Counted from the first letter of the stretch, positions 31,866 to 42,816 are shown. The stretch is DNA of 64,000 nt from Breviolum minutum Mf 1.05b.01 (GCA_000507305.1 DF239900.1:62001-126000); one strand, 5' to 3'. Notes: a model not told the origin generated them from the sequence alone. Numbers and translations: made by a program.

Positions 31866-32410
31866 CTAGAATGAGTCCCGTTCCATCAGGAATCCTGGAC
31901 CCCAAACAAAGCTTCCCTCACAAAAAACATGGAAAACATATAAATGTAAATCATCTTCAACCATACAATTTGGGGTAAAAATGGGTTTTGTTAAAAGCTT
32001 ATTGGGATTCATTTGTACCCGTTGCCTGGTTTGCATTTTGTATAACGTTGGCTGGCGGTTTTCATTCCAGTCAAAAAAAAGATCCTCATCTCTCAAGGCT
32101 TCGAAGACTCGTATATGCCAGGTGAAGTACCTTGGTTGAGATCCCGGTAAGATGGCACAAACGAAAAATAGTCGAAGGATGTTTAAATAGAAACTTCCGA
32201 CAATATGGACAGTTGAAAAGCAGAGTAGAGTAGTCAAGTCAGCAGAAAGAAGATGCAATAGCGCGAAAGTCAGAAGAAAGAAGATACATCCGCGCCAAAT
32301 GTTAGAGAAGTCGCGAAATGCTGTGTTTTTTCAATGATTCGTGTGTCGGGTCAGTCGAAAAGTAGGCCTGTTAAAGCGGCGGGTGCGGAGGTAGGTGCTG
32401 AGAGGAGACA
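31866..32410 (-). repeat. Body of dinoflagellate compound repeat
   Basis: The minus-strand translation contains FSTVHIVGSFYLNIL and, further upstream, KNTAFRDFSNIWRGCIFFLL. I recognise this text from spurious predicted proteins widespread in dinoflagellate gene sets. It adjoins the 94-bp tandem array and the GTCA array. It is a dispersed repeat, not a gene. Confidence 0.6.
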
Positions 32411-32795
32411 TCAAAAATTGCACGCCGCTGTGGCGAAAAGCACATTTTGAAGTGAAAATGTACAAAACATGAGGTGCTTGGAGCACTTTTTGAAGTTCTG
32501 ATGTCGAAAAAAATGCACACTGCTGTGGCGAAAAGCCCATTTGGAAGTGAAAATGTACAAACCATGAGGTGCTCGGAGCACTTTTGGACGTTCTGATGTC
32601 GAAAAATTGTACGCCGCTGTGGCGAAAACCACATTTGGAAGTGAAAATGTACAAAACATGACGTGTTCGGAGCACTTTTTGAAGTTCAGATGTCGAAAAA
32701 TTGCACGCCGCTGTGGCGAAAAGCACATTTGGAAGTGAAAATGTACAAAACATGTGGGGTTCGGAGCACTTTTTGACGTTCTGATGTCGAAAAAT
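32411..32795 (-). repeat. 94-bp tandem repeat, about four copies
   Basis: The block CGCCGCTGTGGCGAAAA recurs near 32421, 32520, 32611 and 32705, with TGGAAGTGAAAATGTACAAA and CGGAGCACTTTTTGA in each unit. Because 94 is not a multiple of three, each frame shows all three readings. The minus-strand ORFs here come from this. Confidence 0.85.
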
Positions 32796-33402
32796 TAGTC
32801 AGGTAGTAAGTTAGTCAGTTAGTCAATCAGTCAGTTCGTCACTTAGTCAATTAGCTAGTTAGTCAGTTAGTTAGTCAGTCAGTTAGTCAATTAGTCAGTT
32901 AGTCAGTTAGCTAGTTAGTCAACTAGTCAGTTCGTCAGTTAGTCAATCAGTCAGTGAGTCATTTGGTCAGTTGGCTAGTTAGTTAGTTAGTTAGGTAGAT
33001 AGTCAGTTAGTCAAGTACTCAATTAGCAGCTAGTCAGTTAGTCAGTCAGTCAGTAAGTCAATGAGTCAGTTCGTCAGTTAATCAACCTATCAATCAATCA
33101 GTTAGTCTGTTAGCTAGTTAGTCAATTAGTCAGTTCGTCAGTTAGTCAGTCAGTCAGTTCGTCAGTTAGTCGGTTAGCTAGTTAAGTAGTTAGTTAGTCA
33201 GTTAGTCAATTGGTCAGATAATCAATTAGTCAGTTAGCCAGGCAGTCAGTCAGTAAGTAAATTAGTCAGTTCGTCAGTTAATCAACCAGTCAATCAACCA
33301 GTCAATCAGTCAGTCAGTCAGTCAGTCAGTCAGTCAGTCAGCCAGTCAGTCAGTCAGTCAGTCAGTCAGTCAGTCAGTCAGTCAGTCAGTCAATAGATCA
33401 CT
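32796..33402. repeat. GTCA/GTTA tetranucleotide array
   Basis: About 600 bp of degenerate AGTTAGTC and AGTCAGTC units, becoming perfect (CAGT)n at about 33302-33392. Confidence 0.9.
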
Positions 33403-33416
33403 TCATCACTTAGCCA

Positions 33417-33820
33417 ATGACTCAGTTAATCAGACTGTCAATCAGTCAAGGTCAATGTTTTTGCTCTGACATCCGTCACTCACAGCAATCAATCTCTCCT
33501 ATACGTGTCCTATTCTTGAAACTTCCGCCACCGCCTTGTGCGGTACTACTGGTAGATCTATGCTATTTGATACGCAAAACTACATACAAAAACCTCGGGT
33601 TTTTTGGGGTAGACCCAGGACATTTAGATGGCACACCCAGGGATATTGTACTTATTTTGGGCTATGCAGGGATCCTGGGCTTTGTTGTTCAATGTCTCAG
33701 CGCATTCACCAGAGGCCTTCCAAACAGGGGTTACCATCATGTTGTACGCATTGCACTAACATGAACGAGACAACCACCTGTGACACGCCCGTTGACGAAC
33801 TGAATGAATGTGGGCGATGA
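33417..33820 (+). CDS. Open frames, possible exon(s)
   Basis: Two overlapping frames are open. The better reads LGFFGVDPGHLDGTPRDIVL then ILGYAGILGFVVQCLSAFTR. No clean splice sites were found. Weak. Confidence 0.3.
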
Positions 33821-34016
33821 CGAGGGTGATCAGGATGAGGCCTCGTGCTTCATGAATGGCCATGGTAGCCATAGAACATCTATATAGTTGCAAAAATTCC
33901 CCACCATTTTTCCAAGGATTTCCTTGTAGAAGATGATGACTCAACTGCCACAAAACACTCGCCATGTTGGAGCGGAAGAGAGCCTAGCCTCATGTTGTTT
34001 TTTCATATTGGTTCAG

Positions 34017-34180
34017 CAGATGATGCGTTTTCACAGAGGTCCAGCTCCACATGGCAACATGAGAATCCAGATTTCCTAGCCTTGCAGAACTCCTCCTCAA
34101 CTCACCCCCCGGAAGCTAGAAACACCCACCAAGGAACGATCATATATCCCACCAACAGCGAAAGGAAAATCATCGACTGA
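34017..34180 (+). CDS. Candidate exon, Ser-rich
   Basis: Acceptor TTGGTTCAG|C opens DDAFSQRSSSTWQHENPDFL then ALQNSSSTHPPEARNTHQGT to TGA 34178-34180. The product is unrecognised. Confidence 0.45.
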
Positions 34181-34321
34181 AAAGTGCCTTGGGATGTGAT
34201 ATGTTACACCCCTAAAACTAACTGGAAAATTTCACTTTTTAATAGGAGCTACATTTTGAAATGGTGGATGTTTTATTGTCATGTTAGTTTTTCTGGGGGG
34301 TGGTTCCCTGACCCCTAATTT

Positions 34322-34561
34322 ATGCGATCATCCATCCTCAGACCATCACATACCTGGAGCGGATTCTCCGAGAGCGATACTAGTCTTTGCGCACCTGCTA
34401 ATTTCAAGCTTAGGCTGACATCAGAAGGTCCCTTGATCTTGGCGGAAGTCGCCTTTCCTATTTGCTTGGGGGCCGCCAGTAAGGGGTACAACGAAACATG
34501 GTTTTTAGAAGGACTGTTGATTGAAAATTTAAACTTGAATTTCAAGTCAAAAGAAAATTGA
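34322..34561 (+). CDS. Open frame, possible exon
   Basis: The frame includes HTWSGFSESDTSLCAPANFK and LTSEGPLILAEVAFPICLGA. The minus strand is also open, so strand is uncertain. Confidence 0.35.
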   Translation: MRSSILRPSHTWSGFSESDTSLCAPANFKLRLTSEGPLILAEVAFPICLGAASKGYNETWFLEGLLIENLNLNFKSKEN

Positions 34562-34606
34562 ATCTTTGGAAACGCTCGTTCTCTGCTCAGCATGATGGTT
34601 TGTCAG

Positions 34607-34678
34607 GATTTTCCCCTTGTTTTACCTCCTGTCCGACACCAAATCCAGATGCTGATGGCGATGATTGACTTTTTTTAA
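34607..34678 (+). CDS. Candidate exon
   Basis: Acceptor GTTTGTCAG|GAT opens DFPLVLPPVRHQIQMLMAMI then DFF and a TAA. Confidence 0.45.
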   Translation, partial: DFPLVLPPVRHQIQMLMAMIDFF

Positions 34679-34957
34679 TTGTGCAAAAAGCTTTCTGGTA
34701 GAACTTTGCGCAGACAAAAGGGTGCAAAAGTAGATTCTTGGGGCGGGGGGTGAGCATAGATATATTTATATATATATATGTGTCTTAATCATCTACATTC
34801 ATTTAAATATATTTGCAATAATCTTAAGTGTAAAAAACACATACGATTCCAACATAGCAAGCCAAACAGCTGTTTCAAGCAAATCTTGGATATCTATGGA
34901 TGAGATGGATGCATATGTTTCTTTGCTACCTTGGTTTTCTGCAAACTTTGTGCCAAG

Positions 34958-35037
34958 GATTTTTTTATGCTGTGACAATGCTGGCGTCAGCCCATGTCAG
35001 GCGTGGCTTCAGTGGGATTGGAACTTGGCAGTTGTAG
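34958..35037 (+). CDS. Candidate exon
   Basis: Acceptor GTGCCAAG|GA opens FFYAVTMLASAHVRRGFSGI then GTWQL and a TAG. Confidence 0.4.
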
Positions 35038-35120
35038 AAAGCGGTTATATATGTTAAAGATGCCCTTTGCAATGAGATCGGTAAACTATAGTCGGATGGA
35101 TTGCTTTGGCTGTTGGTCGG

Positions 35121-35122
35121 AC

Positions 35123-35158
<36 letters not shown>
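35121..35158. repeat. (ATG)n microsatellite
   Basis: About twelve perfect GAT/ATG units. Confidence 0.9.
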
Positions 35159-35159
<1 letters not shown>

Positions 35160-35243
35160 CGTAATAAACCTTGATGATCCACATCTAAGTATATATTAAC
35201 GCCAATGATGAGACAATCCACTCTTTGACTTGCCTACAAGTAG

Positions 35244-35329
35244 GCCGCGGCTTTTCGTGGTCATCACAAAGCCCTGGAGCAGATTGCAGAAGTGGCGGGA
35301 CCGATCAAACCAGAGGCCATCGATCCAAG
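35244..35329 (+). CDS. Candidate exon, clear coding text
   Basis: Acceptor ACAAGTAG|GCC and donor TCCAAG|GTGCCG bound AAAFRGHHKALEQIAEVAGP then IKPEAIDP plus two bases. One of the clearest exons by text and GC content. The product is unrecognised. Confidence 0.7.
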
Positions 35330-35547
35330 GTGCCGTGGGGGGTGAAACTTCCGCTGCTGTTGGGCTGTGGGGGGTTTTTTCCCTTGGAAAACCTTAACTT
35401 TGGAACCTGAAAAAAAAAGGCCACTTGGAAAAGGTAAGAACATTTAATACGTACAAACCATCCAATTCTTTGGGGGTTCCATGTTAGTTTTTTTTTCGAT
35501 GGGTGTGTGGCTCAAAGAATCGTAATGTCTTAATCTCTTCCAAATAG

Positions 35548-35628
35548 ATATCCAATGAAATCAACTTTGAGAAATACACTTCACCGCGAATTGGGCTGAA
35601 AATCGTCCTGCTCAACATGCCCAAGTAG
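35548..35628 (+). CDS. Candidate exon
   Basis: Acceptor TTCCAAATAG|ATA opens ISNEINFEKYTSPRIGLKIV then LLNMPK and a TAG. If joined directly to the exon ending at 35329 the phase would instead give YPMKSTLRNTLHRELG, so either an exon is missing between them or the second frame is the real one. Confidence 0.5.
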   Translation: MSNEINFEKYTSPRIGLKIVLLNMPK

Positions 35629-35689
35629 GCTTGGTGAACAATATTGTAGTTGACCCACATCACTCAAATCATTGAACATTTGTTAGGTT

Positions 35690-35815
35690 TTTTTCCCCAA
35701 CCCTAAGGATCTTTGGGCCCTCCAATGGAAGGGGTTGAACCTGTACAGCAGGGGTAGGGTCCTCAAAATAGCCAGTTTTCAGGGGTCAGGATACTTAGGG
35801 ATGTTTTTTCCAAAT
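35690..35815. repeat. Family K repeat
   Basis: Inverse match to 9566-9690. Shared blocks are ACCCTAAGGATC, CCCTCCAATGGA and CAGGATACTTAGGG. Confidence 0.5.
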
Positions 35816-35889
35816 CTAGTTCCTATATCCCTATTTTTTACGAAACTCTGATTTAAAAAAAATCTCCCACACGTCCAAACTGATGCCAG

Positions 35890-36028
35890 GTCTGTTCCGG
35901 CTTCCCCAACATCTCCTGAAGTCATTCCTGTGATACCTGTGGATGTACCACATCCGGGTGCTGGAACTACAGTCATCGATGCGGCTGTGTCAGAGGAGGG
36001 TGTTTTTTCTACAAAGATCCAGACATGA
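35890..36028 (+). CDS. Candidate exon, Pro/Val-rich
   Basis: Acceptor TGATGCCAG|G opens SVPASPTSPEVIPVIPVDVP then HPGAGTTVIDAAVSEEGVFS and STKIQT-like text to a TGA. Probably a disordered segment. Confidence 0.55.
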
Positions 36029-36619
36029 GATCTGTTGTCATGGGAATCTAAGGGTATCATAGGGTATCCACCCAATGCCACCTCTTGAGGGATTCTGGAC
36101 ATGCCACCTCTTTGTAATTTGTGTGGGGGTACTTAGGGATCATTGAATGCCCCTGAGATGTTTAAGATCCATGGAGATCTGGGTGGGCGTTTTTTTTTTT
36201 TTTTCGAATCCCACGTATGCGTGACTTGCAGACGAATCATGTATCACTGTATCAATCTGTATCGCATATCACTACCTTTACTTGGGTATGGAAGTTGAAT
36301 AATATTTGGGGAATATCACTACCTTTAATTAATCTGTATCACTTATCTGAAGACTTTTTGTGTTGAAAATCACCAACGGTCAGAAGGGTACCCTCTCTGA
36401 AACTAACAGCTTGCACCTGAAAAGTCAAGTTTCAAGATGATGTTCCCCTGCTCCAGGTGGGATATGTTAGTTTCCTGGAAGTTAGTCCATATCCTCACCA
36501 ATGGCTTATTAGAATCTCCATTTAATTGGGCAGTATAATCCCCGATGTACAGCAAATCACCAGGGTTTTGGTCATTGCTCAGCCAGTCCCCAAGCCCCGG
36601 CCATGGCCATCGGTCCCAG

Positions 36620-36688
36620 GAGATTTTGTGCCGATTGGAAGGCCTTTGGCAAACCTTGCCGTTGGCACCTAAAGAGACGCCTTTTTGA
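36620..36688 (+). CDS. Candidate exon
   Basis: Acceptor GGTCCCAG|GAG opens EILCRLEGLWQTLPLAPKET then PF and a TGA inside an A-rich run. Only about 30 bp separate it from the next exon candidate, so a sequencing or indel frameshift is possible. Confidence 0.5.
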   Translation, partial: EILCRLEGLWQTLPLAPKETPF

Positions 36689-36716
36689 AAAAAAAACGCC
36701 ACGGACCCGTTGACAG

Positions 36717-36790
36717 GCCAAGGCGGAGCAAAGGAAACGTGAAAAAGGTTGCACTGTTTTGGGGATAAAGGATTTGTTTAACCAGAACAC
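36717..36790 (+). CDS. Candidate exon
   Basis: Acceptor GTTGACAG|GCC and donor GAACAC|GTATGT bound AKAEQRKREKGCTVLGIKDL then FNQN plus two bases. Confidence 0.6.
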
Positions 36791-36975
36791 GTATGTATGT
36801 ATATATATTTATATACAGTGTTTACTTGTGAGGTGATTTTAGGTGACTTTAGATACTGTAAAGCATAGTGTTGTCTCTTGTTTTTGGATATGATATTTAT
36901 ATTTATTCATGTTTATTATTGTGTGTGTACAGGGATATGTATTTTTAACATAGGCATTTTGATCGCGTGTTTCAG

Positions 36976-37114
36976 ATTGGCACCAACAACTCCTTTGTTA
37001 TTGTTCCTTAGAGTTGCAAACAAGTTCTCTTCGCATGACCTCAAAGTTCTTGGCTTTTCAAGATTTAAGATAAGGGGTGTGTCACTTGCAGGTTTTCCAG
37101 TGGTGGATGTTTCT
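36976..37114 (+). CDS. Candidate exon before family B element
   Basis: After GTGTTTCAG| one frame reads LAPTTPLLLFLRVANKFSSH then DLKVLGFSRFKIRGVSLAGF and PVVDVS, ending at GTTACCCTCC where a family B element begins. A second frame (WHQQLLCYCSLELQTSSLRM) is also open. Confidence 0.45.
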
Positions 37115-37499
37115 GTTACCCTCCCTGAAAACCAACATAGCACCTGAAAATAGGCCATCCAAAAGGAAACTTGTCTTCCAATTTCAGCAGTGCTTAGGAT
37201 GTTGATTCACTTCGAAGCATCATTTGCATCATCCAATGATATGGATGGAGCCATGTTAAGTGATGGACCCTCAATAGTGCATATCGTACTGTTGCTGGAA
37301 GAAATCCTGCACCAGTTGATCTAGTAGATATCCCAGTATTCATATGGTTTTATACATCCCAGGTGGTGCAGCTCAATGTTATACAAACTACCAGATCGAA
37401 GCATCCTCAAATACATATAAGAGTAGGGAATTGGGTACCTCCAAAAAGAAAAAGCAATAGATTGACAGTGATTGAAAATTGCGCATATTCTATGTATGC

Positions 37500-37592
37500 C
37501 CTTGGACCCAAAACCATGAACAATGAAGGTTTTAAACCCCCCAATTATGAGTTATAACCCCTAAAAATGAAGGTTGTGGGTTCCCCATGGTG
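37500..37592. repeat. Family H element
   Basis: CCTTGGACCCAAAACCATGA at the left mirrors TGAAGGTTGTGGGTTCCCC at the right. Confidence 0.55.
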
Positions 37593-37629
37593 TGGGAGGA
37601 CTGTGTACCCTCCTCAAGAAAAAACTAAG

Positions 37630-37722
37630 GAAAGCTTCGCCGACGGATCGTGCCTACTTCGACGATGTGGAGGGCTGGCTCACCACCGCCCTCAATGCGG
37701 CCATTGGAGACTTGCGGAACGG
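37630..37722 (+). CDS. Candidate exon, clear coding text
   Basis: Acceptor AACTAAG|G and donor AACGG|GTGGGT bound KASPTDRAYFDDVEGWLTTA then LNAAIGDLRN. GC-rich and strongly protein-like. The product is unrecognised. Confidence 0.7.
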
Positions 37723-38029
37723 GTGGGTTAGGAGAGTGTCTCAAAACGGATGGGTTTTTTTTTGGATGCAAGATGTGGCTTCTCCGGACCTCCAGACGTA
37801 GTGTATCATGGTATCTTTTATAAGTTATAAACTACTCAAAGTCTAGCAGGTGTATACATATACAGTATGTGTTTATAATATATGTGTATCTACATGTGAG
37901 AGCATGTACAATATATAATTTTTGAAATATATACTTTACGTACCATAAATGTTTAAATTTGCATTTATATATTATACACATGCTATGTTGGTATGTTGTG
38001 ATTCCATGGCTGATTCCCACTTGAACCAG

Positions 38030-38138
38030 TGGATCCTCAGCATGAAATCACCCGAGGAGCTTCAAAACTCGAGGATGCCATGTCTTCTGTGTCTCGAATG
38101 AGGTTTTTGATGCTCGGCGGCAGGTCTCGCAGAGCTAG
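38030..38138 (+). CDS. Candidate exon ending at family E donor
   Basis: Acceptor CTTGAACCAG|TG opens DPQHEITRGASKLEDAMSSV then SRMRFLMLGGRSRRA plus AG. The exon ends GCTAG|GTGGTGG, the first bases of a family E element. Confidence 0.65.
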
Positions 38139-38242
38139 GTGGTGGCAACTCAAAAATTTTGGGAATGTTCACCCCGATCCCTGGGGAAATGATCCAAGTT
38201 GACGAACATATTTTTCAAATTGGTTGAAACCACCACCTAGAT
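38134..38242. repeat. Family E element
   Basis: AGCTAGGTGGTGGCAACTC at the left, TTGAAACCACCACCTAG at the right. The termini are near-perfect inverted repeats. Confidence 0.8.
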
Positions 38243-38556
38243 AGCTATTTATTGGAATGATTTGATGGAAAGTTGTCCGACTAAAACGGTTGGGATGAAT
38301 GATACATGATACAAAACAACGAGAAACATGATAATTACTTTTGTTTAAAGAATATTCTATCAACTGGCAAAAGGCTTTCTGTCTGTTTTTTTTTCCTAGG
38401 CTAAACCGCCAGCCTTTGGATGATTCAGAATGCTTTTGTAAGGGGGAATCTGTTTTTTTCAGTATCGTTGAAGGAACAGGTTCCAAAAAAAAATCGCAGC
38501 CCTCCCTAAAAAATCACATCTTGCCCCCTCGAAAAAATGTTGGCTTGGGTAACTAC

Positions 38557-38706
38557 TTTACCAGGTTGGCCCCTACCAGTTATGTATATATAGATGGGGT
38601 TATAACCCCTATAGGTAGGGTTATAACCCTAGTGAAACTCAAGTATCTTCGGTCATTTCCAGGCGCCCCCTAAGTCCGCTTATAACTGGTAGGGGCCCAC
38701 CTGGTA
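38557..38706. repeat. 150-bp inverted-repeat element
   Basis: CCAGGTTGGCCCCTACCAGTTA at the left is the inverse of AACTGGTAGGGGCCCACCTGG at the right. A related fragment lies near 1432-1500. Confidence 0.7.
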
Positions 38707-38898
38707 TGTTAACTTTTAGGGCGGAATTGTTGAGCAAAATTCCAGCTCCTTCAAAATGAAGAAACCAACATCCCAAAGCAAGAATTGATTCATGATTCAG
38801 CATGTGTTTGAGGAAATGATTATGTATATTCATTCCTAAAAACTGAACCTTCCTATTGACAGATGCAGGAAACAAAACAAACAATTCAGTGTGTCCAG

Positions 38899-41366
38899 GA
38901 TCTATCCCGAACCTGGTGGATCTTTACCGACACATGTGGACTTGCACCTGGGGCTGGAAATCTTGAGCCAACAAAATTCCTACGAAACTGCCCGTGTTGT
39001 GACAGGGATCATGATCCATTTTTTCTTTGGGGGGGGGGCAAATGTATGGTAATTTTTACTTCTTGGGTTGGTGTCCTATAATGGCCCCTGTGTGAGAACA
39101 AGCCGTTGATTTCTTCAAGGTGACAGAAACTCTTCAGCACCACATTTTAGTGGTCATCACTCGGTACAAGCTACTGATGTTTCACCAATGGTATAAGTAT
39201 AATTGGTTTATTTTCAGTGTGGGAACTGTATGTCCATGTACTTGCCCTTGCAGTGAGATCAAGGTTTATCTAGTTGGATTGAAGTTAAAGCAAGTTCAGA
39301 TCAGAATTGATGTCATTGGTACCATAAACTTTGGCAACAGAAACCTTTGGTGGGATATATCCAAGCTATACCAGCAATATGTTTACTCTGTAAATGACAT
39401 AGCATGGGGTAACATCCCAAGGTCTAGCAGTTTAGCATAGCACCAGAAGGTGATGGGTTTCCAAGTTCGGTGCATCATGGTTCATCTCCTCTTTCTTTCA
39501 GTAGTTCAATTGTCAGGTGAACAACATGATAGCTGGTTGGAGGTTAAGCAGAAACGCCAGTGAATGAAGGGTATAACGATCAACCTTAAGTAATCCCTTG
39601 GACCTTTAGCCTTAGCTCCTTCATGTGGTCCACTAGAAATTTAAACCTCTGACCAGAGTCACGTTCAAGATTTTTTTTCCAATTTTTGTACCTTACGAAT
39701 CATGGTACAGCAGGTTTTTTTTTCCCTTGAAGCACTCAACTCAAAACCCAGAAAAATTTGGAGGTCCTATGATGGGATGAATATGTTTTTCTTTGCGTTT
39801 AGGACATGTCAGACAATCTGGACAAAAACGTCAAAAATGCGTCGTTTTCTCATAGTTTTTTGCTTGTAAAAGAAAAGGCCTGGAGTCCAAATCATCATTT
39901 TCAGGAAATGTACATTCCCGAAACTTAACATGGATACCACAAATTATGGTTTTGAAAAAACGTATCTCCTTTTAAATATATATGGCCATTTATGGTATCT
40001 TATTTTAAATTTCCGGAAATGTATGTTGTTCACTTGGTCCAAAAATCAGTTGTTTAAATCAATGTCGCGGTTTGTCCCGGGAATCCACGAGTTGTCGTTG
40101 AAACCCGCCACTTGAGGCCTCGCTATGATAAGACAGGTTTGCGCACGAGCTATACCTTCCTTTTGTATTTGAGCGATTGTGCAGTGGGAGGCGGGTTTGG
40201 AATTTGGGCCGATTTTTTTTTGTTGGAAAGTTGGAAGTTACAAGATGGATGTGCAAAGATTTGAATGGTTGGGGTAGGTTGAATTAATTACCTACCCTCG
40301 AAGGAACTAACATATCCCCACTCAAAGATGATTTTCCTTTTCCCAAGGTGGGATATGTTAGTTTCCTGGCGGGTAATTGACTACCCATCCAAGAAACTAA
40401 CATATCCCATTTGGGGAAACGGAAAATCATCTTCAGATTCAAAACTGTCTTGGGAAAAGGACATGTTGCACTGCCCTGGAGGGTAATGATATATGTTATG
40501 AATTGGGAGAGATTCGAAGACTGGGAGTTGGGAATGATGATGGAATGATGTATTTTTCCAATAACGAAAGTTTGCTGTTGCTGGCTACGTGAGGGAGTCC
40601 CATCACTACTTTGTCCTTGAGGCATCCAGAGATGTCCAAAGCTATAGACTTCTGTGAAACTGGTTTACTTAAGCCCAAGCTTAACTCCTTTTAGTGTAAT
40701 TACAATGCTTCATATGATGCAACCCGCTTTGCGCTGTTTAGCCGTGTGTTTCTGCTGAAGGATGTTAGAGGTGAAAGGGATAGCTTCAAGGAAAGAGTAT
40801 CCAGCAGGGTGGCATGATCATCGGTCGCCTTTGTGTTTGACAGGACTAAAAATAACCACTTTCTCCAACCCGTTCTGACACTTGAGGTGCAGCGTACTTG
40901 AAGTTTGCCATAGTGCTTCACTGATAGTACTTGATATACCCTGTGGAATTGAACAGGTCCCCGCGCAAGATGGCTAGAAGATTGTTTTTCTCGTTTTTTA
41001 AAGGTGTGATATGCTAGTTCCCAGGAGTAAACGTACACAGTTTCTATCAGATGGTCTGCAGCAAATTCAACTTGACATGTCAAAGTACGTGAAAACAACA
41101 AGGCAACAACAAAAAACACATTTCATCAAATACCATCATTAACCATCTATCATTATTAAAAACACCTATATTTTTACATGGTGTTTTTACACCTCATACA
41201 TGTGTTCAACTCTTCACCGAACTCAACCAGGTGAGACAACCTTTCTTGAAGCCTTGGATGGCGATGCCCAGTTGGCACCCAGTGGTGGTGTTGCACCTGG
41301 AGAACGTCAAACAGTAGGAACTGTTAGCCCCAAACGTGGACGACTGCTATTGAGCCTTGGGTGCAG
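38899..41366 (+). CDS. Prolyl-4-hydroxylase-like 2OG-Fe(II) dioxygenase, partial
   Basis: Three exons join with matching phases. 38899-38943 encodes IYPEPGGSLPTHVD and ends at a GC donor. 40117-40190 encodes PRYDKTGLRTSYTFLLYLSD then CAVG and ends at a GC donor. 41231 onward encodes (G)ETTFLEALDGDAQLAPSGG and SPKRGRLLL. Fe(II)-binding HxD is seen as HVD, followed by the TFLLYLSD...GGETTFL strand pair and the GRLLL strand that in the family precedes the distal His. The distal His and 2OG-binding Lys/Arg exon was not found. The last exon may stop at a GC donor (41347) or a GT donor (41366). Family C elements (40293-40491) sit in the second intron. Family members hydroxylate prolines or other residues using 2-oxoglutarate, O2 and iron. 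The substrate here is unknown. Confidence 0.75.
39090..39510. other. Intron sequence, nothing recognised
   Basis: Lies in the first intron of the dioxygenase. One ORF (39120-39440) is open but has no splice signals or coding-like composition. Confidence 0.35.
40293..40377. repeat. Family C element, copy 1 of an adjacent pair
   Basis: TACCCTCGAAGGAACTAACA at the left mirrors TGTTAGTTTCCTGGCGGGTA at the right. Confidence 0.75.
40381..40491. repeat. Family C element, copy 2 of an adjacent pair
   Basis: CTACCCATCCAAGAAACTAA at the left, CTGCCCTGGAGGGTAA at the right. It lies 3 bp from copy 1. Confidence 0.7.
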
Positions 41367-41572
41367 GTTATCAATACAGCAGGGAGTGGAGCTGTATATT
41401 TTTGTTTGGATTATTTTTTGGGTGCTGTATCTTTTTGGTTCAGAGACCTGATGTTTTTTTGTTTTTTAATTTCGGAGGTTTAAGATCAAAGGACGAAAAG
41501 GTCATGTTTGTACTGTATTTGTTTGTCTATACGCCAGCATGTCCATCGTGACAATAATTATTTCACCAAACA

Positions 41573-41698
41573 TTTCAGATACCTAAAACGAAGGAATCCT
41601 ATATAAGCTCTACGTTTTCTTATGTAAGGGAAAACCCACCCCGAAAATAGCCTGAAAATAAGGTTATCAATTTTTAGGTATCTGAAAGTCTTGGTGAA
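41573..41698. repeat. Family I repeat
   Basis: ACATTTCAGATACCTAAAAC at the left is the near-inverse of TTTTTAGGTATCTGAAAG at the right. Confidence 0.6.
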
Positions 41699-41929
41699 TT
41701 CAGTACATTCTTTGCAAACTGTGTGACAACCCATTATGGGATGAAATCCTACCGAGTTATATAGGGATTATATATATATATAATGAACCAATATAAGGAT
41801 CCCTATGAACCTATATAATGTCAGGATGCCGCATGCCTGTCCACATTTGGCTGCTCCTGTGGTGGAAGTTCCTAAAGTCTTGGTGCGTGGAGAGGCGAAG
41901 ATTGGGAGGAATAGATGTGAAAAAAAGTT

Positions 41930-42045
41930 ACACCCCCGAAGTTTAACAGCTCGCCCCTGATTCATGGTGGTTGGAAGACTGCTTGCTTTCCTATTGGGTG
42001 TCGGTAACTTTTCAGGGGCGAGCTGTTAAACTTCGGGAGGGTAAT
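41930..42045. repeat. Family B element, long-TIR copy
   Basis: CCCGAAGTTTAACAGCTCGC is mirrored exactly by GCGAGCTGTTAAACTTCGGG. This is the best inverted repeat of the family, so probably a recent copy. Confidence 0.85.
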
Positions 42046-42049
42046 AGTG

Positions 42050-42816
42050 TTTTTTCCTCATAAAGGTGGGTGTTTGGTAAGGTAATTCTCCTGGGACTCG
42101 CTATAGATACCCTCATTGATATTGGAAATTGGTTTGAAAATAGTTTAAATTTGTATATATAATTCACCTAGACCAATGCAAGACATGTGCAGATTTGGGT
42201 GTGATTTGGGACTTTATCCAAGAGAAACCCTAAGTTGAAGACATGACTCGCCACCGGAACACATGCTTAAAATCACAACAAAGGAGAACACCGAAAATGA
42301 TGGCTCTTCAAACTGGCGAGACATAGTGCAGCAACATAGATTTCAGCTAAGGGTTTGTTCGTTGAGGTTGGCTGCTAACCATGTTAACTCATAGGCATAT
42401 TCTTACAATCTGTTGATAATTGGGCTTCTTAGGACAGCAAAAAGCACCTGGATCAACTACCAATTTAACGGATCAGATGGAGCACTATTGCATCTATTCA
42501 ACTACCAACTACTATTCATCTATTCAACTCCTATTCAATGCTACCTGCATCGACTACTATTTGATGGGCATCAATTCATGGTTCACTGAAGGAACAAGAG
42601 CATTTGCAGATGAGACATGTTTGGGATCTGTGCTCCACGGTCAGAATTGAGCGAAGGTAGATTATTGAGTGGACAAGATGAACCAAACTCAAGTGTGTTA
42701 TATAATTGTTCCATCTAATTTTTGAGATTACCGCAATCAAATGGTTGTAAATCAACACATAATTTCCCCAACTGTATCACTTAAGTCTTAAGCATGCTCA
42801 AATAAGCAACTTATAG
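42050..42816. other. Non-coding stretch
   Basis: AT-rich sequence. The open frame at 42420-42650 has neither splice signals nor convincing composition. Confidence 0.35.

Noticed and set aside
31541..31869. Several overlapping open frames
   Set aside because: All three plus frames and the minus strand are open and look equally plausible, so no call is justified.
32331..32753. 140-, 105- and 87-codon minus-strand ORFs
   Set aside because: Produced by the 94-bp tandem repeat, with the same text shifted between frames.
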